Below, piece after piece: positions 44,191 to 53,254 of a DNA stretch of 64,000 nt. Below the pieces are notes generated by a model. The model was given only the letters and a program-made list of their open reading frames with translations. It was not told the DNA's origin and did no database searches. Position numbers and translations under genes: made by a program. Numbering within the stretch: position 1 is the stretch's first letter; each line of letters begins with the position of its first letter. Source of the stretch: Ruminococcus sp. AM22-13. GTDB taxonomy: Bacteria; Bacillota; Clostridia; Lachnospirales; Lachnospiraceae. The DNA lies in the NCBI RefSeq assembly GCF_003471165.1, contig NZ_QRIL01000004.1, forward strand, positions 62,001 to 126,000. Reading direction: 5' to 3'.

Positions 44191-44246
44191 CAAAATTTTA
44201 GAGCAGAAATGCCTTTCACGAATAATCGCTTCAGACATTTCTGCTC
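44191..44246 (-). terminator. Intrinsic terminator of the polyamine operon
   Basis: GAGCAGAAATG and CATTTCTGCTC pair across a 24-base loop 50 bases after the nspC stop, followed by TAAAATTTT on the minus strand. Confidence 0.75.
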
Positions 44247-44295
44247 TACTGATTCCCGGATATCACTTCTTCCGGACTATATATCGACTCTTAAC

Positions 44296-45510
44296 TTAAA
44301 GGTGCCTTCCAAGTCTTCCCTTAAAATCTGCGTAACCAAACTCTGTAAGCTGTAACATAGTGTTGTCAGCACGTCTGAGCCAGATATCCGGCAGTGGCAT
44401 TCCATTAAATGTATTATTCTTACAGGTAGTATAAATAGCCATATCTCCAAACATAAGAAGATCTCCATATTGGGGGATCTGTCTGAATTTGTAATCTCCG
44501 ATCACATCTCCTGACAGACAGGTTGGTCCTCCAAGCCGAACCGTAATCCCCTCTTCTTCCAGTTCATCTGTACCAAGTAATGGCGGTCGATAAGGCATTT
44601 CCAGTACGTCCGGCATATGACAGGCTGCACTGGCATCTACAATTGCAATCTGTGTCTCTCCATTTTTCAGAACATCCAGTACACTGGTCAGGAGAAAACC
44701 TGCATTTAATGCCCACGCCTCTCCTGGTTCCAGATAAACTTCCACATCCCAATCATTCTTTGCCATCTGAATACATCGTTCCAGTCGTTCAATGTCATAC
44801 CCTGGTCTTGTAATATGATGACCACCGCCAAAATTGATCCACTTTACCTGAGAAGCCAGATCACCGAAATGCTTCTTTACAGAGACAAGTGTTATCTCCA
44901 GATCATCAGAATCCTGTTCACAGAGAGTATGAAAATGAATACCATCCAGCAGATCCAGAAGCTCCGGATTTTTCCCAATTGCTTCATCCCACTGAGCTCT
45001 TGTTGTACCCATACGGCTTCCCGGTGCACAGGGATCATAAATCTCATGACCTTCCTGGGTAGAACATTCCGGATTGATCCGAAGTCCCACACTCTTTCCT
45101 GCTTCCTTTGCCATCAGTCCAAACCGAAGAAGCTGAGACGGAGAATTAAACACAATGTGATCTGCATAACGAAGCAATTCTTCAAATTCATCTGCCCGAT
45201 AGCCGGCGCAGAATACGTGGACTTCCTTTCCAGGCATTTCTTCTGCACCCAGCCTTGCCTCAAACAGTCCGCTGGCCTCTGTACCTGCAAGGTATGGTTC
45301 AAAAAATCCATAACAGTCATAGTTACTGAATGCCTTCTGCGCCAGAAGCATCTTACATCCTGTTCGTTCAGCCACTTCACCGAGAAGCTTTGCGTTTTTT
45401 ATAAGTGCATTTTCATCCAGGATATAGCAGGGAGTTTTTATATTCCTAAATTCCGGCGGAATGACTCCGCCGGTGGCTGTAAATGGTGCTCTTTTATCCA
45501 GTTTTTCCAT
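44296..45510 (-). CDS. nspC: Carboxynorspermidine/carboxyspermidine decarboxylase
   Basis: This 404-residue PLP enzyme of the alanine-racemase-fold decarboxylase family has TPCYILDENALIKNAKLLGE, the PLP Lys in KMLLAQKAFS, GIHFHTLCEQDSDDL, GGGHHITRPGYD and the C-terminal YLEPGEAWAL and DASAACHMPD. It removes the carboxyl group from carboxyspermidine made by the preceding dehydrogenase, yielding spermidine. Its start overlaps the dehydrogenase stop (TAATG). It is the last gene of the polyamine operon. Confidence 0.95.
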   Translation of the reverse strand: MEKLDKRAPFTATGGVIPPEFRNIKTPCYILDENALIKNAKLLGEVAERTGCKMLLAQKAFSNYDCYGFFEPYLAGTEASGLFEARLGAEEMPGKEVHVFCAGYRADEFEELLRYADHIVFNSPSQLLRFGLMAKEAGKSVGLRINPECSTQEGHEIYDPCAPGSRMGTTRAQWDEAIGKNPELLDLLDGIHFHTLCEQDSDDLEITLVSVKKHFGDLASQVKWINFGGGHHITRPGYDIERLERCIQMAKNDWDVEVYLEPGEAWALNAGFLLTSVLDVLKNGETQIAIVDASAACHMPDVLEMPYRPPLLGTDELEEEGITVRLGGPTCLSGDVIGDYKFRQIPQYGDLLMFGDMAIYTTCKNNTFNGMPLPDIWLRRADNTMLQLTEFGYADFKGRLGRHL

Positions 45511-46769
45511 TAATCTACCAGCTCCGGATCGTGGCTTTCGCTGCGTGGCAGACCGTAACGGTCAAGTGCTTCCAGGAACGGATCCGGATCAAATTCTTCT
45601 ACTGTATACACACCTGGTCTGATCCATTTTCCGGTCAGCATCATAAGTGCACCGCACATTGCCGGAACACCTGTTGTATAACTGATTGCCTGACTTCCAA
45701 CCTCATGATAACATTCCTGATGATCGCATACATTATAAATATAATATGTTTTTTCTTTTCCATCCTTTACGCCTGTAAAAATACAGCCAATGTTTGTTTT
45801 ACCTTTTGTACGCGGTCCAAGACTTGCAGGATCCGGAAGCAGTGCTTTCAGGAACTGAATCGGAACAATTTCCTGTCCATTATACTGGATCGGTGTTGTA
45901 GAAAGCATTCCCACATCCTCAAGACAACGCATATGATCCAGATAACTCTGTCCAAAAGTCATAAAGAAACGAATCCTTTTTACACCTGGGATTGTTTTTG
46001 CCAGAGACTCGATTTCCTCATGGTGAAGCAGGTACATATCCTTATCTCCCACCTGGTCAAACTTATATTCTCTCTTAATGGCCATCGGCGGGATTTCCAC
46101 CCAGTGTCCGTTTTCCCAGTAGCTTCCCGGTGCACTTACTTCACGGAGATTGATTTCCGGATTAAAGTTTGTGGCAAATGCATATCCATGATCTCCGCCA
46201 TTGCAGTCCAGAATATCAATCGTATCAATCTGGTCAAATTCATGCTTTAATGCATGGGCACAGTATGCCTGTGTAACACCCGGATCGAATCCACAGCCAA
46301 GTAAAGCTGTAAGACCTGCATCCTCAAATTTTTTGCGATATGCCCACTGCCAGGAGTAATCAAAGTAAGCGGAAAAGCCCTCTTCTTTACAACGTTTCTC
46401 ATAAATAGCACGCCACTGTGGATCATCCGTATCTTCCGGTTCATAGTTTGCGGTATCCATATAGTTTACACCACAGGCCAGACATGCATCCATGATCGTC
46501 AGATCCTGATATGGAAGTGCAATGTTCATTACCAGATCCGGCTTATAATCATTGATCAGTTCGATCAGCTGATCCACATCATCCGCATCAACCTTGGCTG
46601 TGGTAAGAACTGTCTTTGTCTTTCCCCTTAATTTTTCTGCAAGCGCATCACATTTTTCCTTTGTACGGCTTGCAATACATAATTCTGTAAATACCTCATC
46701 TGCCTGACAACATTTCTGGATTGCTACACTGGCTACTCCTCCGCAGCCGATCACAAGTACTCTGCTCAT
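45510..46769 (-). CDS. Carboxynorspermidine/carboxyspermidine dehydrogenase (saccharopine dehydrogenase family)
   Basis: The 419-residue protein begins with a Rossmann motif (VLVIGCGGVASVAIQKC) and continues with saccharopine-dehydrogenase-type features (VDADDVDQLIELINDYKPDL, ALLGCGFDPGVTQAYCAHAL, NGGDHGYAFATNF). It condenses putrescine with aspartate semialdehyde using NADPH to give carboxyspermidine, which nspC then decarboxylates. AAGGAG precedes the ATG, 81 bases after speB. This route makes spermidine without decarboxylated SAM. Confidence 0.94.
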   Translation of the reverse strand: MSRVLVIGCGGVASVAIQKCCQADEVFTELCIASRTKEKCDALAEKLRGKTKTVLTTAKVDADDVDQLIELINDYKPDLVMNIALPYQDLTIMDACLACGVNYMDTANYEPEDTDDPQWRAIYEKRCKEEGFSAYFDYSWQWAYRKKFEDAGLTALLGCGFDPGVTQAYCAHALKHEFDQIDTIDILDCNGGDHGYAFATNFNPEINLREVSAPGSYWENGHWVEIPPMAIKREYKFDQVGDKDMYLLHHEEIESLAKTIPGVKRIRFFMTFGQSYLDHMRCLEDVGMLSTTPIQYNGQEIVPIQFLKALLPDPASLGPRTKGKTNIGCIFTGVKDGKEKTYYIYNVCDHQECYHEVGSQAISYTTGVPAMCGALMMLTGKWIRPGVYTVEEFDPDPFLEALDRYGLPRSESHDPELVD

Positions 46770-46850
46770 AACTTTTTCTCCTTTTTCCTTATATATAACC
46801 GTTTCTTCAACAGTTTTTTATAGTGTTTATATTATCTGTGTCCTTCAGAT

Positions 46851-47708
46851 TTATTTTGTAATTGCCAGAAGCAGTTCCCGCAGTACCTTACATGCTGTTG
46901 CAGTGGATACACCGCTTACATCCAGCATAGGTGCCAGTTCATTCACATCTGCACCTACCACTTTGGTCTGAGAAACAGTTTGTATTGCTTCCAGAAGTTC
47001 CAGGAAGCTCACACCTCCTGCTTCCGGAGTTCCTGTTCCCGGAAATGCTGACGGATCCAGACAGTCCAGATCAATTGTAAAATATACAGGAACCTTTTTT
47101 TCTTTCAGTTCTCTGACTGTCTCTTTCAGTCCGTCAAAAGTAAAGGGATGAAAATCTGTATGCTTCGCAGCAAATTGAAATTCTTCTCTCTCCCCACTTC
47201 TGATGCAGAACTGGTGGATACGGTTATCTCCCAGAAGCTCATGGCATCTTCGCAGCACACAGGCATGACTTAGCCTGGCTCCCAGATAATCGTCTCTTAA
47301 ATCTGCATGTGCATCAAAATGTATAATATGAAGGTCCGGATATTTATTAAATACAGCACGTACCGCTGCTAATGTTACCAGATGTTCCCCTCCCAGAAGC
47401 ACCGGGATTTTTTCTGCTTTCAATATTTCCTCTGCCCGCTTTTCAATGTCTGAAAGAGCCATTTCACTGCTTCCGAAACAAAGCTCCAGATCACCGCTGT
47501 CAAATACTCTGATATCCATAAGATCTCTGTCCTGGTATGGACTGTAGGTTTCCAGTCCGAAGCTCTCATGACGCATGGCAGACGGGCCAAACCTGGCACC
47601 TGGACGAAAGCTTGTTGTGGAATCAAAAGGAGCACCATAAAGAACAACAGATGCTTCCTCGAAACTGCTTTCACAGCCGATAAAGGTTTCTACATTAGAC
47701 TGAATCAT
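46851..47708 (-). CDS. speB: Agmatinase
   Basis: The 285-residue ureohydrolase carries the metal-binding motifs GGEHLVTL, HFDAHADLRDDY and DLDCLDPSAFPGTGTPEAGG, which hold the two manganese ions. It converts agmatine to putrescine and urea. AGTGGAGGG precedes the ATG, three bases after speE. Within this operon it follows the arginine decarboxylase route from arginine to putrescine. Confidence 0.95.
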   Translation of the reverse strand: MIQSNVETFIGCESSFEEASVVLYGAPFDSTTSFRPGARFGPSAMRHESFGLETYSPYQDRDLMDIRVFDSGDLELCFGSSEMALSDIEKRAEEILKAEKIPVLLGGEHLVTLAAVRAVFNKYPDLHIIHFDAHADLRDDYLGARLSHACVLRRCHELLGDNRIHQFCIRSGEREEFQFAAKHTDFHPFTFDGLKETVRELKEKKVPVYFTIDLDCLDPSAFPGTGTPEAGGVSFLELLEAIQTVSQTKVVGADVNELAPMLDVSGVSTATACKVLRELLLAITK

Positions 47709-47711
47709 AAG

Positions 47712-48566
47712 TTATCCCTCCACTTCCTTCAGCATATCTTCCAGAAATGCAGGAAGATAGAATGCTCCCTTATGGAGTCTTGTTGTATAGTAACGTGTGC
47801 GAAGGTTTAATGCATTCCATGCTTCCGGGTCCAGATCATCGACAGGATGATATTTTTTACTTGCAAATCCAAATAACCAGTAACCTGCGGCAAATGTAGG
47901 GATATGAGCCTGATAAACACGACTGATCTGGAATGTACTGGCAATTTTCTTATGACTGCGCTGCATTGCATGTGCATCTTCTGTATAGAATGGACTTCCC
48001 TGCTGGTTGACCATAATTCCATCATCTTTTAATGCATTATAACAGTTTCCGTAAAATTCACGGGTAAACAGTCCCTCCGAGGGACCAAAGGGATCAGAAG
48101 AATCCACAATAATAAGGTCATATTTTCCCTCACATCGCCGGATAAATTTCAGCGCATTTTCGTAATGAAGATGTACTCTTCTGTCATCCAGTCTGCATGC
48201 ATTTTCCGGAAGATATGCACGACAGGCTTCCACAACCAGAGGATCCATTTCTACCAGATCAATATGTCTGACTCTGTCGTATCTGGTCAGTTCACGGACA
48301 ACACCGCCATCTCCTGCACCGATCACAAGAATATCCCTTGCTTCTTTGTGAACTGCCATGGGCACATGGGTGATCATCTCATCATAAATAAATTCATCTC
48401 TCTCTGTCAGCATTACATTTCCATCCAGAGTCAGCACACGTCCAAATTCAGGTGTTTCAAAAATATCAATTCTCTGATAATCACTCTGCTTAGAATAAAG
48501 CTGACGGTTTACCCGGATACTATGCTTCACATCCGGTGTATGAAATTCTGAAAACCACATTTCCAT
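47712..48566 (-). CDS. speE: Spermidine synthase (aminopropyltransferase)
   Basis: The 284-residue protein has the N-terminal MWFSEFHTPDVKHSIRVNRQ strand region, the SAM-type nucleotide motif VIGAGDGGVVREL, DLVEMDPLVVEACRAYL and the catalytic loop VDSSDPFGPSEGLF. It transfers an aminopropyl group from decarboxylated SAM to putrescine. No SAM decarboxylase (speD) is encoded in the operon, and the carboxyspermidine route lies just downstream, so either speD is elsewhere or the enzyme uses another acceptor. AGGGAGG precedes the ATG, five bases after speA. Confidence 0.93.
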   Translation of the reverse strand: MEMWFSEFHTPDVKHSIRVNRQLYSKQSDYQRIDIFETPEFGRVLTLDGNVMLTERDEFIYDEMITHVPMAVHKEARDILVIGAGDGGVVRELTRYDRVRHIDLVEMDPLVVEACRAYLPENACRLDDRRVHLHYENALKFIRRCEGKYDLIIVDSSDPFGPSEGLFTREFYGNCYNALKDDGIMVNQQGSPFYTEDAHAMQRSHKKIASTFQISRVYQAHIPTFAAGYWLFGFASKKYHPVDDLDPEAWNALNLRTRYYTTRLHKGAFYLPAFLEDMLKEVEG

Positions 48567-48571
48567 TGTCT

Positions 48572-50041
48572 TTACCTCCCTGCCAGAACATTCAGTCTCA
48601 AAATATCCGGATCTTCAGGTCCTGTCATATTGCATCCCTTTGCTTTGGCATATTCAATATAATCCAGGATTTCTGCTGTAATCCTCTCTCCAGGTGCAAG
48701 AATGGGAATCCCAGGCGGATAACACATCACAAATTCACTGCAGACCTTCCCTTCAGTCTCCCGGAGAGGCAGGCTGCATTTGTCTGCATAAAAAGCTTCC
48801 TGTGGACTGGTCACCACCTGGGGATCAATATATTCCTGACTCAACAGCCCGGAGCCATCTGTCTGAAAACGTCTGCGGATTTCAGCAAGTGCACTTACAA
48901 GCCGCTCCACCTCCTGGGCACGGTCACCAATGGAAAGATAGGCCAGAATGTTTCCAATATCACCGAATTCTATCTGGATATCATATTCATCCCGCAAAAT
49001 ATCATAAACCTCGATCCCTGCAAGTCCGATGTCCAGTGTATGTACACTTAATTTCGTAATGTCAAAATCAAAGACTGAATTTCCATTGACCAGTTCTTTT
49101 CCAAATGCATAATAACCGCCAATGGCATTAATTTCCTCTCTTGCATATTCTGCCATATCTGCTACCTGATGAAAAATCTGGCGGCCTCTCTGTGCAAGAT
49201 TTCTTCTTGAAATATCAAGGCTGGACATCAGAAGATAGCTTCCTGATGTTGTCTGTGTCAGATTAATGATCTGACGAACATATCCTGCGTGTACAGCCGG
49301 GCCTGTGAGGAGAAGACTTGACTGTGTAAGACTTCCACCGCTCTTGTGCATGGATACAGATGCCATGTCTGCACCTGCTGCCATAGCAGAAACCGGAAGA
49401 CCCCCTCCAAAATAAAAATGCGTTCCATGGGCTTCATCTGCCAGGCACAGCATTCCAGCATCATGTGCCATCTTAACGATCGCACGTAAATCACTGCATA
49501 TTCCATAATATGTCGGGTTATTGACCAGTACTGCAACTGCTTTCGGATGCTCTTTTATGGCCTTCTCAACCTGTTCCCTGCGCATTCCAAGAGAGATTCC
49601 AAGTCTCTGGTCCACTTCCGGATTTACATAAACAGGGATTGCACCGCATAAAACAAGGGCATTTAAAACACTCCTGTGAACATTACGGGGAAGTATGATC
49701 TCATCTCCCCGTTTACAGACAGTCAATACCATTGTCTGAACGGAGCTTGTTGTGCCTCCTACCATCAGAAATGCATGTGCTGCACCAAAAGCATCTGCCG
49801 CCAGTTCTTCCGCTTCCCGTATTACGGATACCGGATGACAGAGATTGTCCAGTGGTTTCATGCTGTTGACATCCACACCTACACATTTTTGTCCCAGAAA
49901 TTCTGTCAGCTCCGGGTTACCTCTTCCGCGTTTATGACCCGGCACATCAAATGGCACCACTCTCATTCGTCGGAAAGTCTCCAGAGCTTCATGTATGGGT
50001 GCATGATTCTGGTTTAATTTAAAACGACTTCCTTTCATCAT
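48572..50041 (-). CDS. speA: Arginine decarboxylase (Orn/Lys/Arg decarboxylase, fold III type)
   Basis: I place the start at the ATG at 50041 or 50038 (GGAGGA directly upstream), about 489 residues; the longer frame opens with TTG and no site. The aspartate-aminotransferase-fold PLP enzyme has VPFDVPGHKRGRGNPELTEF, MVGGTTSSVQTMVL, LADEAHGTHFYFGGGLP and the PLP Lys in SVSMHKSGGSLTQ. The presence of speB next door argues for arginine as substrate rather than lysine. It is the first gene of the polyamine operon and follows a ~450-nt leader ending in a terminator. Confidence 0.92.
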   Translation of the reverse strand: MMKGSRFKLNQNHAPIHEALETFRRMRVVPFDVPGHKRGRGNPELTEFLGQKCVGVDVNSMKPLDNLCHPVSVIREAEELAADAFGAAHAFLMVGGTTSSVQTMVLTVCKRGDEIILPRNVHRSVLNALVLCGAIPVYVNPEVDQRLGISLGMRREQVEKAIKEHPKAVAVLVNNPTYYGICSDLRAIVKMAHDAGMLCLADEAHGTHFYFGGGLPVSAMAAGADMASVSMHKSGGSLTQSSLLLTGPAVHAGYVRQIINLTQTTSGSYLLMSSLDISRRNLAQRGRQIFHQVADMAEYAREEINAIGGYYAFGKELVNGNSVFDFDITKLSVHTLDIGLAGIEVYDILRDEYDIQIEFGDIGNILAYLSIGDRAQEVERLVSALAEIRRRFQTDGSGLLSQEYIDPQVVTSPQEAFYADKCSLPLRETEGKVCSEFVMCYPPGIPILAPGERITAEILDYIEYAKAKGCNMTGPEDPDILRLNVLAGR

Positions 50042-50100
50042 TCCTCCATTTCCAGTTTCCTTTGCTTCAACCCTCAATCAGCAATTCCACAGACTGAACA

Positions 50101-50142
50101 AAACAAAAAGCGCAGGTAAGGGCACTTAACCACAAACCTGCG
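50101..50142 (-). terminator. Leader terminator in front of speA
   Basis: CGCAGGT pairs with ACCTGCG around an 18-base loop, followed by CTTTTTGTTTTG on the minus strand. It sits 60 bases upstream of the speA start and about 350 bases downstream of the consensus promoter, within the transcript. This placement implies conditional termination, not the end of an upstream gene. Confidence 0.75.
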
Positions 50143-50330
50143 TTTTGATCTGTATCTATATGTTTTATCAACAAGCATAAAAAAGCAGATAATACTTTCT
50201 TTCAGCATCATAAATAAAACTTCTGGATCATGCGTGTCAGAGTCTATATAGCAATTATACTTTTACTACTCTTATTGACCGTTTCACAAGTCTGCGCGTC
50301 CGGCGCATCGCGGTTATCAAAGGAACCTAC

Positions 50331-50474
50331 TTATAAAATTTGAGCTTCTAACTCAATCAATAAGGTAACCAAAGTTACCATAATCGGCAGTGGACCCGGC
50401 TGTCCGTATGGCCTTAACCCTCCCGGGTGGTCCAAAACAATTGCTTTGAAAAGACTCTGTCTGTTACTCTGCAT
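50331..50474 (-). CDS. Candidate 47-residue leader peptide upstream of speA
   Basis: An ATG at 50474, 17 bases into the predicted transcript, opens 47 codons. The peptide has a polar start (MQSNRQSLFKAIVL), a Pro/Gly-rich middle (DHPGGLRPYGQPGPLP) and a hydrophobic end (IMVTLVTLLIELEAQIL). The ribosome binding site is weak (GAAAG eight bases upstream). The frame spans strong RNA pairings (GGACCACCCGG/CCGGGTCC; GGTAACTTTGGTTACC), so it could instead be structured RNA that is open by chance. A Pro-rich stretch before speA is suggestive of polyamine-dependent ribosome stalling, which is speculation. Confidence 0.4.
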   Translation of the reverse strand: MQSNRQSLFKAIVLDHPGGLRPYGQPGPLPIMVTLVTLLIELEAQIL

Positions 50475-50497
50475 CTTCGTCTTTCAAAATCGCGTTT

Positions 50498-50526
50498 ATC
50501 ATAACATGTAAAAAACATACTGTCAA
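50498..50526 (-). promoter_or_regulatory. Consensus sigma-A promoter of the polyamine operon
   Basis: On the minus strand TTGACA (50526-50521) and TATGAT (50503-50498) are separated by exactly 17 bases. The predicted transcript starts near 50491, giving a leader of about 450 bases before speA. Confidence 0.85.
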
Positions 50527-50588
50527 TAATAAACGATTACTTTTCTCTCCCACCTGTAGAAGAAGGAGAATTCTTGCTATATATTATG

Positions 50589-51866
50589 TTAAACGCTTTC
50601 CAGCATAATCCGCAAAATTTCTTTATCTGTTTCTTTCATTCCTTCTTTGCCGATCTGTCCTACGCAGCTGATGGTTTCGCCGGCTTCTTCCTTGAGAATT
50701 CCGGTGTATGGCGCATAGGACTGACCGTTCATAGCAAGATGATGTGCCAGGAATGCAGCATCAAGACTGGCGGCAATTTTCGCTGCACAGGATATTTTCG
50801 CTCCATCACAGATGATTCCCGGAATATTGGCAAGCGTATTCTCTATGGTCTTCTTGATCACAGAAAGTTCTCCACCGCCCATGTAAGTAATTCCGGCACC
50901 AGCTGCACAGGATGCGGATACTGCACCGCAAAATGCGGAAAGTTTACCTATATACTGTTTCTGATATACAGTTAGAAGGTTAGAAAATACCAGTGCGCGG
51001 TACAGTACATAGTCCGGAAGTTCCATTTCTCTGGCATACACGATCAGAGGTACAGAACAGGCAATTCCCTGGTTTCCGCTGCCTGAGTTGATGACTACCG
51101 GCATGTCACATCCGCCCATTCTGGCTTCGGAAGCTGCGGCTGTGAGACTGCGCATTTTTGTGAGCATATCATTGGAATAGGTTTCACGGATGATCCGGCC
51201 AATTCCAAGACCGTATTTACCAGTCATTCCTTCATGGGCAATTGCCATATTGCTGCGGATCTGATTTTCTATAATTTCTTTGACATCATCAAGTTCTACA
51301 GTATCTGCAAATGTTTTAATATCTTCCAGATTGAGCAGAGTTCTGTCTGCTGCAGCTGGAGTTTCACCGGATTTTTGATCTGAATCCAGCAGGACTTCCT
51401 GATTCTTTACAATTTTGGTTACATTTATATGATCGTATTTAATTTCCAGACTTACTGTGTCATCTCCAGCCTGCATTTCTATAATAAAGTGCAGGACTAC
51501 CGGGGAGTCCAGAAGTTCTACTTTGCATATCTTTTTGTCCAGAAGTTCACAACATCTCTTTCTTCCGGATTCATTTACCTTCGAAAGAACTTCCATATTC
51601 AGGGATGGGTCTCCGGCTACTGCACCAAGGACTACACCTGCTTCAATTCCAGTCAATCCGCCGGAGTTTGGAATGATAACACAACGGACATTTTTTATAA
51701 TGTTTCCACTGCATTTTGCGGTGATATGTTCCGGTTCTTTTCCCAGAACTTCTCGTGCCCTGGCCGCTCCATATGCCAGTGCGATCGGTTCTGTGCACCC
51801 CATTGCAGGAACCATTTCTTCTTTCAAGATTCCTATATAACTCTTATATATCCTTTCATCTAACAT
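50589..51866 (-). CDS. L-cysteine desulfidase / UPF0597 family protein
   Basis: The 425-residue protein has the family signature EEMVPAMGCTEPIALAYGAA, then KCSGNIIKNVRCVIIPNSGG, GGCDMPVVINSGSGNQGIAC and AIGAGITYMGGGE-type segments (CAAGAGITYMGGGELSVI). Conserved Cys residues in MGCTEP, IACSVP and ICDGAKISC can bind a [4Fe-4S] cluster, as in L-serine dehydratase-related CyuA enzymes. The expected reaction is cysteine to pyruvate, ammonia and sulfide. AGGAG lies 12 bases before the ATG, and the start overlaps the sirtuin remnant by 11 bases. Confidence 0.87.
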   Translation of the reverse strand: MLDERIYKSYIGILKEEMVPAMGCTEPIALAYGAARAREVLGKEPEHITAKCSGNIIKNVRCVIIPNSGGLTGIEAGVVLGAVAGDPSLNMEVLSKVNESGRKRCCELLDKKICKVELLDSPVVLHFIIEMQAGDDTVSLEIKYDHINVTKIVKNQEVLLDSDQKSGETPAAADRTLLNLEDIKTFADTVELDDVKEIIENQIRSNMAIAHEGMTGKYGLGIGRIIRETYSNDMLTKMRSLTAAASEARMGGCDMPVVINSGSGNQGIACSVPLIVYAREMELPDYVLYRALVFSNLLTVYQKQYIGKLSAFCGAVSASCAAGAGITYMGGGELSVIKKTIENTLANIPGIICDGAKISCAAKIAASLDAAFLAHHLAMNGQSYAPYTGILKEEAGETISCVGQIGKEGMKETDKEILRIMLESV

Positions 51867-52140
51867 TGTGCTGATGTCTCCTGTTCATTCTTAAAAGTAA
51901 AATATTTCTGGTATCTCCATTGATACAAATTGATTTTTTCTTTATCGCACCAGGTGCAGACGCATCTCCTGCATTAAGACAGACGTATTTTGCCTTTGGC
52001 CATGCATCTGTCATCTGCCAGAAAGGATATTTGATAATCCCCGGAGTGTTATATCCCACACCAAGTTCTACATGCCATAATGTCTCCATTAGAAGATTTG
52101 GAAGTAAATGGAAATTACTTATTTCTCCTTTTTCAGTCAC
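51856..52140 (-). pseudogene. C-terminal fragment of a macrodomain-linked sirtuin (SirTM-like)
   Basis: The 94-codon frame contains NFHLLPNLLMETLWHVELGV, GYNTPGIIKYPFWQMT, and ICLN-type AKYVCLNAGDASAPGAIKKK then SICINGD. This matches the end of class M Sir2-like ADP-ribosyltransferases (ELGVGxNTPGIIKYPFWQM). The Rossmann NAD-binding core and zinc ribbon are missing. It starts with GTG overlapping the previous frame's stop (GTGA). No partner macrodomain or lipoyl-carrier gene lies nearby. Confidence 0.6.
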
Positions 52141-53222
52141 AACACCTCTACCTTACATTTGTGTTCTTTCGTTTCTTTATTATAGCTGATTCCAACTGCC
52201 AGAATCCTTCCCGTATATCTGATTTGTTCCGCTGTTTTTTCTCTAAAACGTAATGCATATTCTTTCTCACAAATCTGTCTGATTGCATCTTCCGGTGTGT
52301 GATCTACTTTTAATTCCAGTATAATGCAGTCCTGGTCATATCTGATCGGATAAAATATAAAATCCACAAACCCTCTGCCTGCTTTATCTTCCCGCTCCAC
52401 TCTGTACTCATCCCGTGCTGCAAGATATATCAGATTAATAACTGCTGACAGTTCTGTTTCATTGTTATATGACAAAATCGGAACTTCTGTGTTATGTGCA
52501 TACGTAATAATCTCGGACATTGTGTCCGTATCACCAGCCAGCGTTGCCTGCAGCATTTTGGATGAGATATTCGCCAGACGATATACATATCCCAATGAAG
52601 GTTCTTTTCGAAGCATATCTGAAAATTTCTCCATCAATTCCCTGTTCGGCACAGATACTCTGCCTTTTTCATATTTCAGAAATCCATAGACAACCATTGC
52701 TGAAAAAATTTCCTCTTTTGTTTTCAGATTCTGAGAAGTCGCTGCATATTCATAGATTCTCACAGGAACACTTTCTCCGGCGATCATCAATGCCAGATCA
52801 TCTCTGACATCTGCTACATTATTGGAAATATAATAATAAATTTCATCATATGGTCCTGAACTGGTCCAATAATTGCCAAGATTGTTATTAGATAACACCA
52901 TAACAACGGATCTCGGATTATACAGTTTTTCGCCAGACTGTGTATTATATCCATCATACCAAAGTTTTAATCCCTCACGACTCACCTTCAAAGCATTTTT
53001 ATTTCTCTCTTGATATCGTTCATATAGCTCATCCACTTCCTGCTCTGTAAATCCAAAATATTCAGAAAATCTTTCTTCCCCTGCCATCGTATATTCGGCA
53101 AACATATTTAATTCTGAACCGCTGGAGTATTTTGCAATTGGGAGGATACCTGTCATATACACAAATTTAACATATGGACGATCTTTCAGCAGTGACCGCA
53201 AAAATGTAAGATACTTTTTCAT
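52137..53222 (-). pseudogene. AAA-ATPase-like/DUF1703 nuclease protein lacking its N-terminal third
   Basis: The 361-codon frame begins inside the usual AAA-ATPase-like domain (YLTFLRSLLKDRPYVKFVYM, TGILPIAKYSSGSELNMFAE) and ends with the PD-(D/E)XK DUF1703 domain (GRGFVDFIFYPIRYDQDCII, LELKVD). Full family members are about 520-570 residues with a P-loop that is absent here. The first ATG directly abuts a terminator hairpin (53223-53254) and has no ribosome binding site. These proteins are abundant in Lachnospiraceae and Bacteroidota and their function is unsettled. Confidence 0.75.
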
Positions 53223-53254
53223 AACCGAATAACTGCTTCGCAGTTTATTCGGTT
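53223..53254. terminator. Perfect hairpin after the CmpB-like gene
   Basis: AACCGAATAA..TTATTCGGTT with inner CTGC/GCAG forms a near-perfect 15-base stem that overlaps the stop codon of the gene at 53253 and abuts the DUF1703 remnant. The T tract is weak. Confidence 0.6.

Noticed and set aside
44815..46250. Two plus-strand frames of 232 and 255 codons opposite nspC and the dehydrogenase
   Set aside because: They mirror highly conserved polyamine enzymes and contain no recognisable protein motifs.
50041..50490. T-box or lysine riboswitch in the speA leader
   Set aside because: The T-box antiterminator signature (AGGGTGGNACCGCG) and lysine-riboswitch core sequences are absent; the leader remains unassigned.
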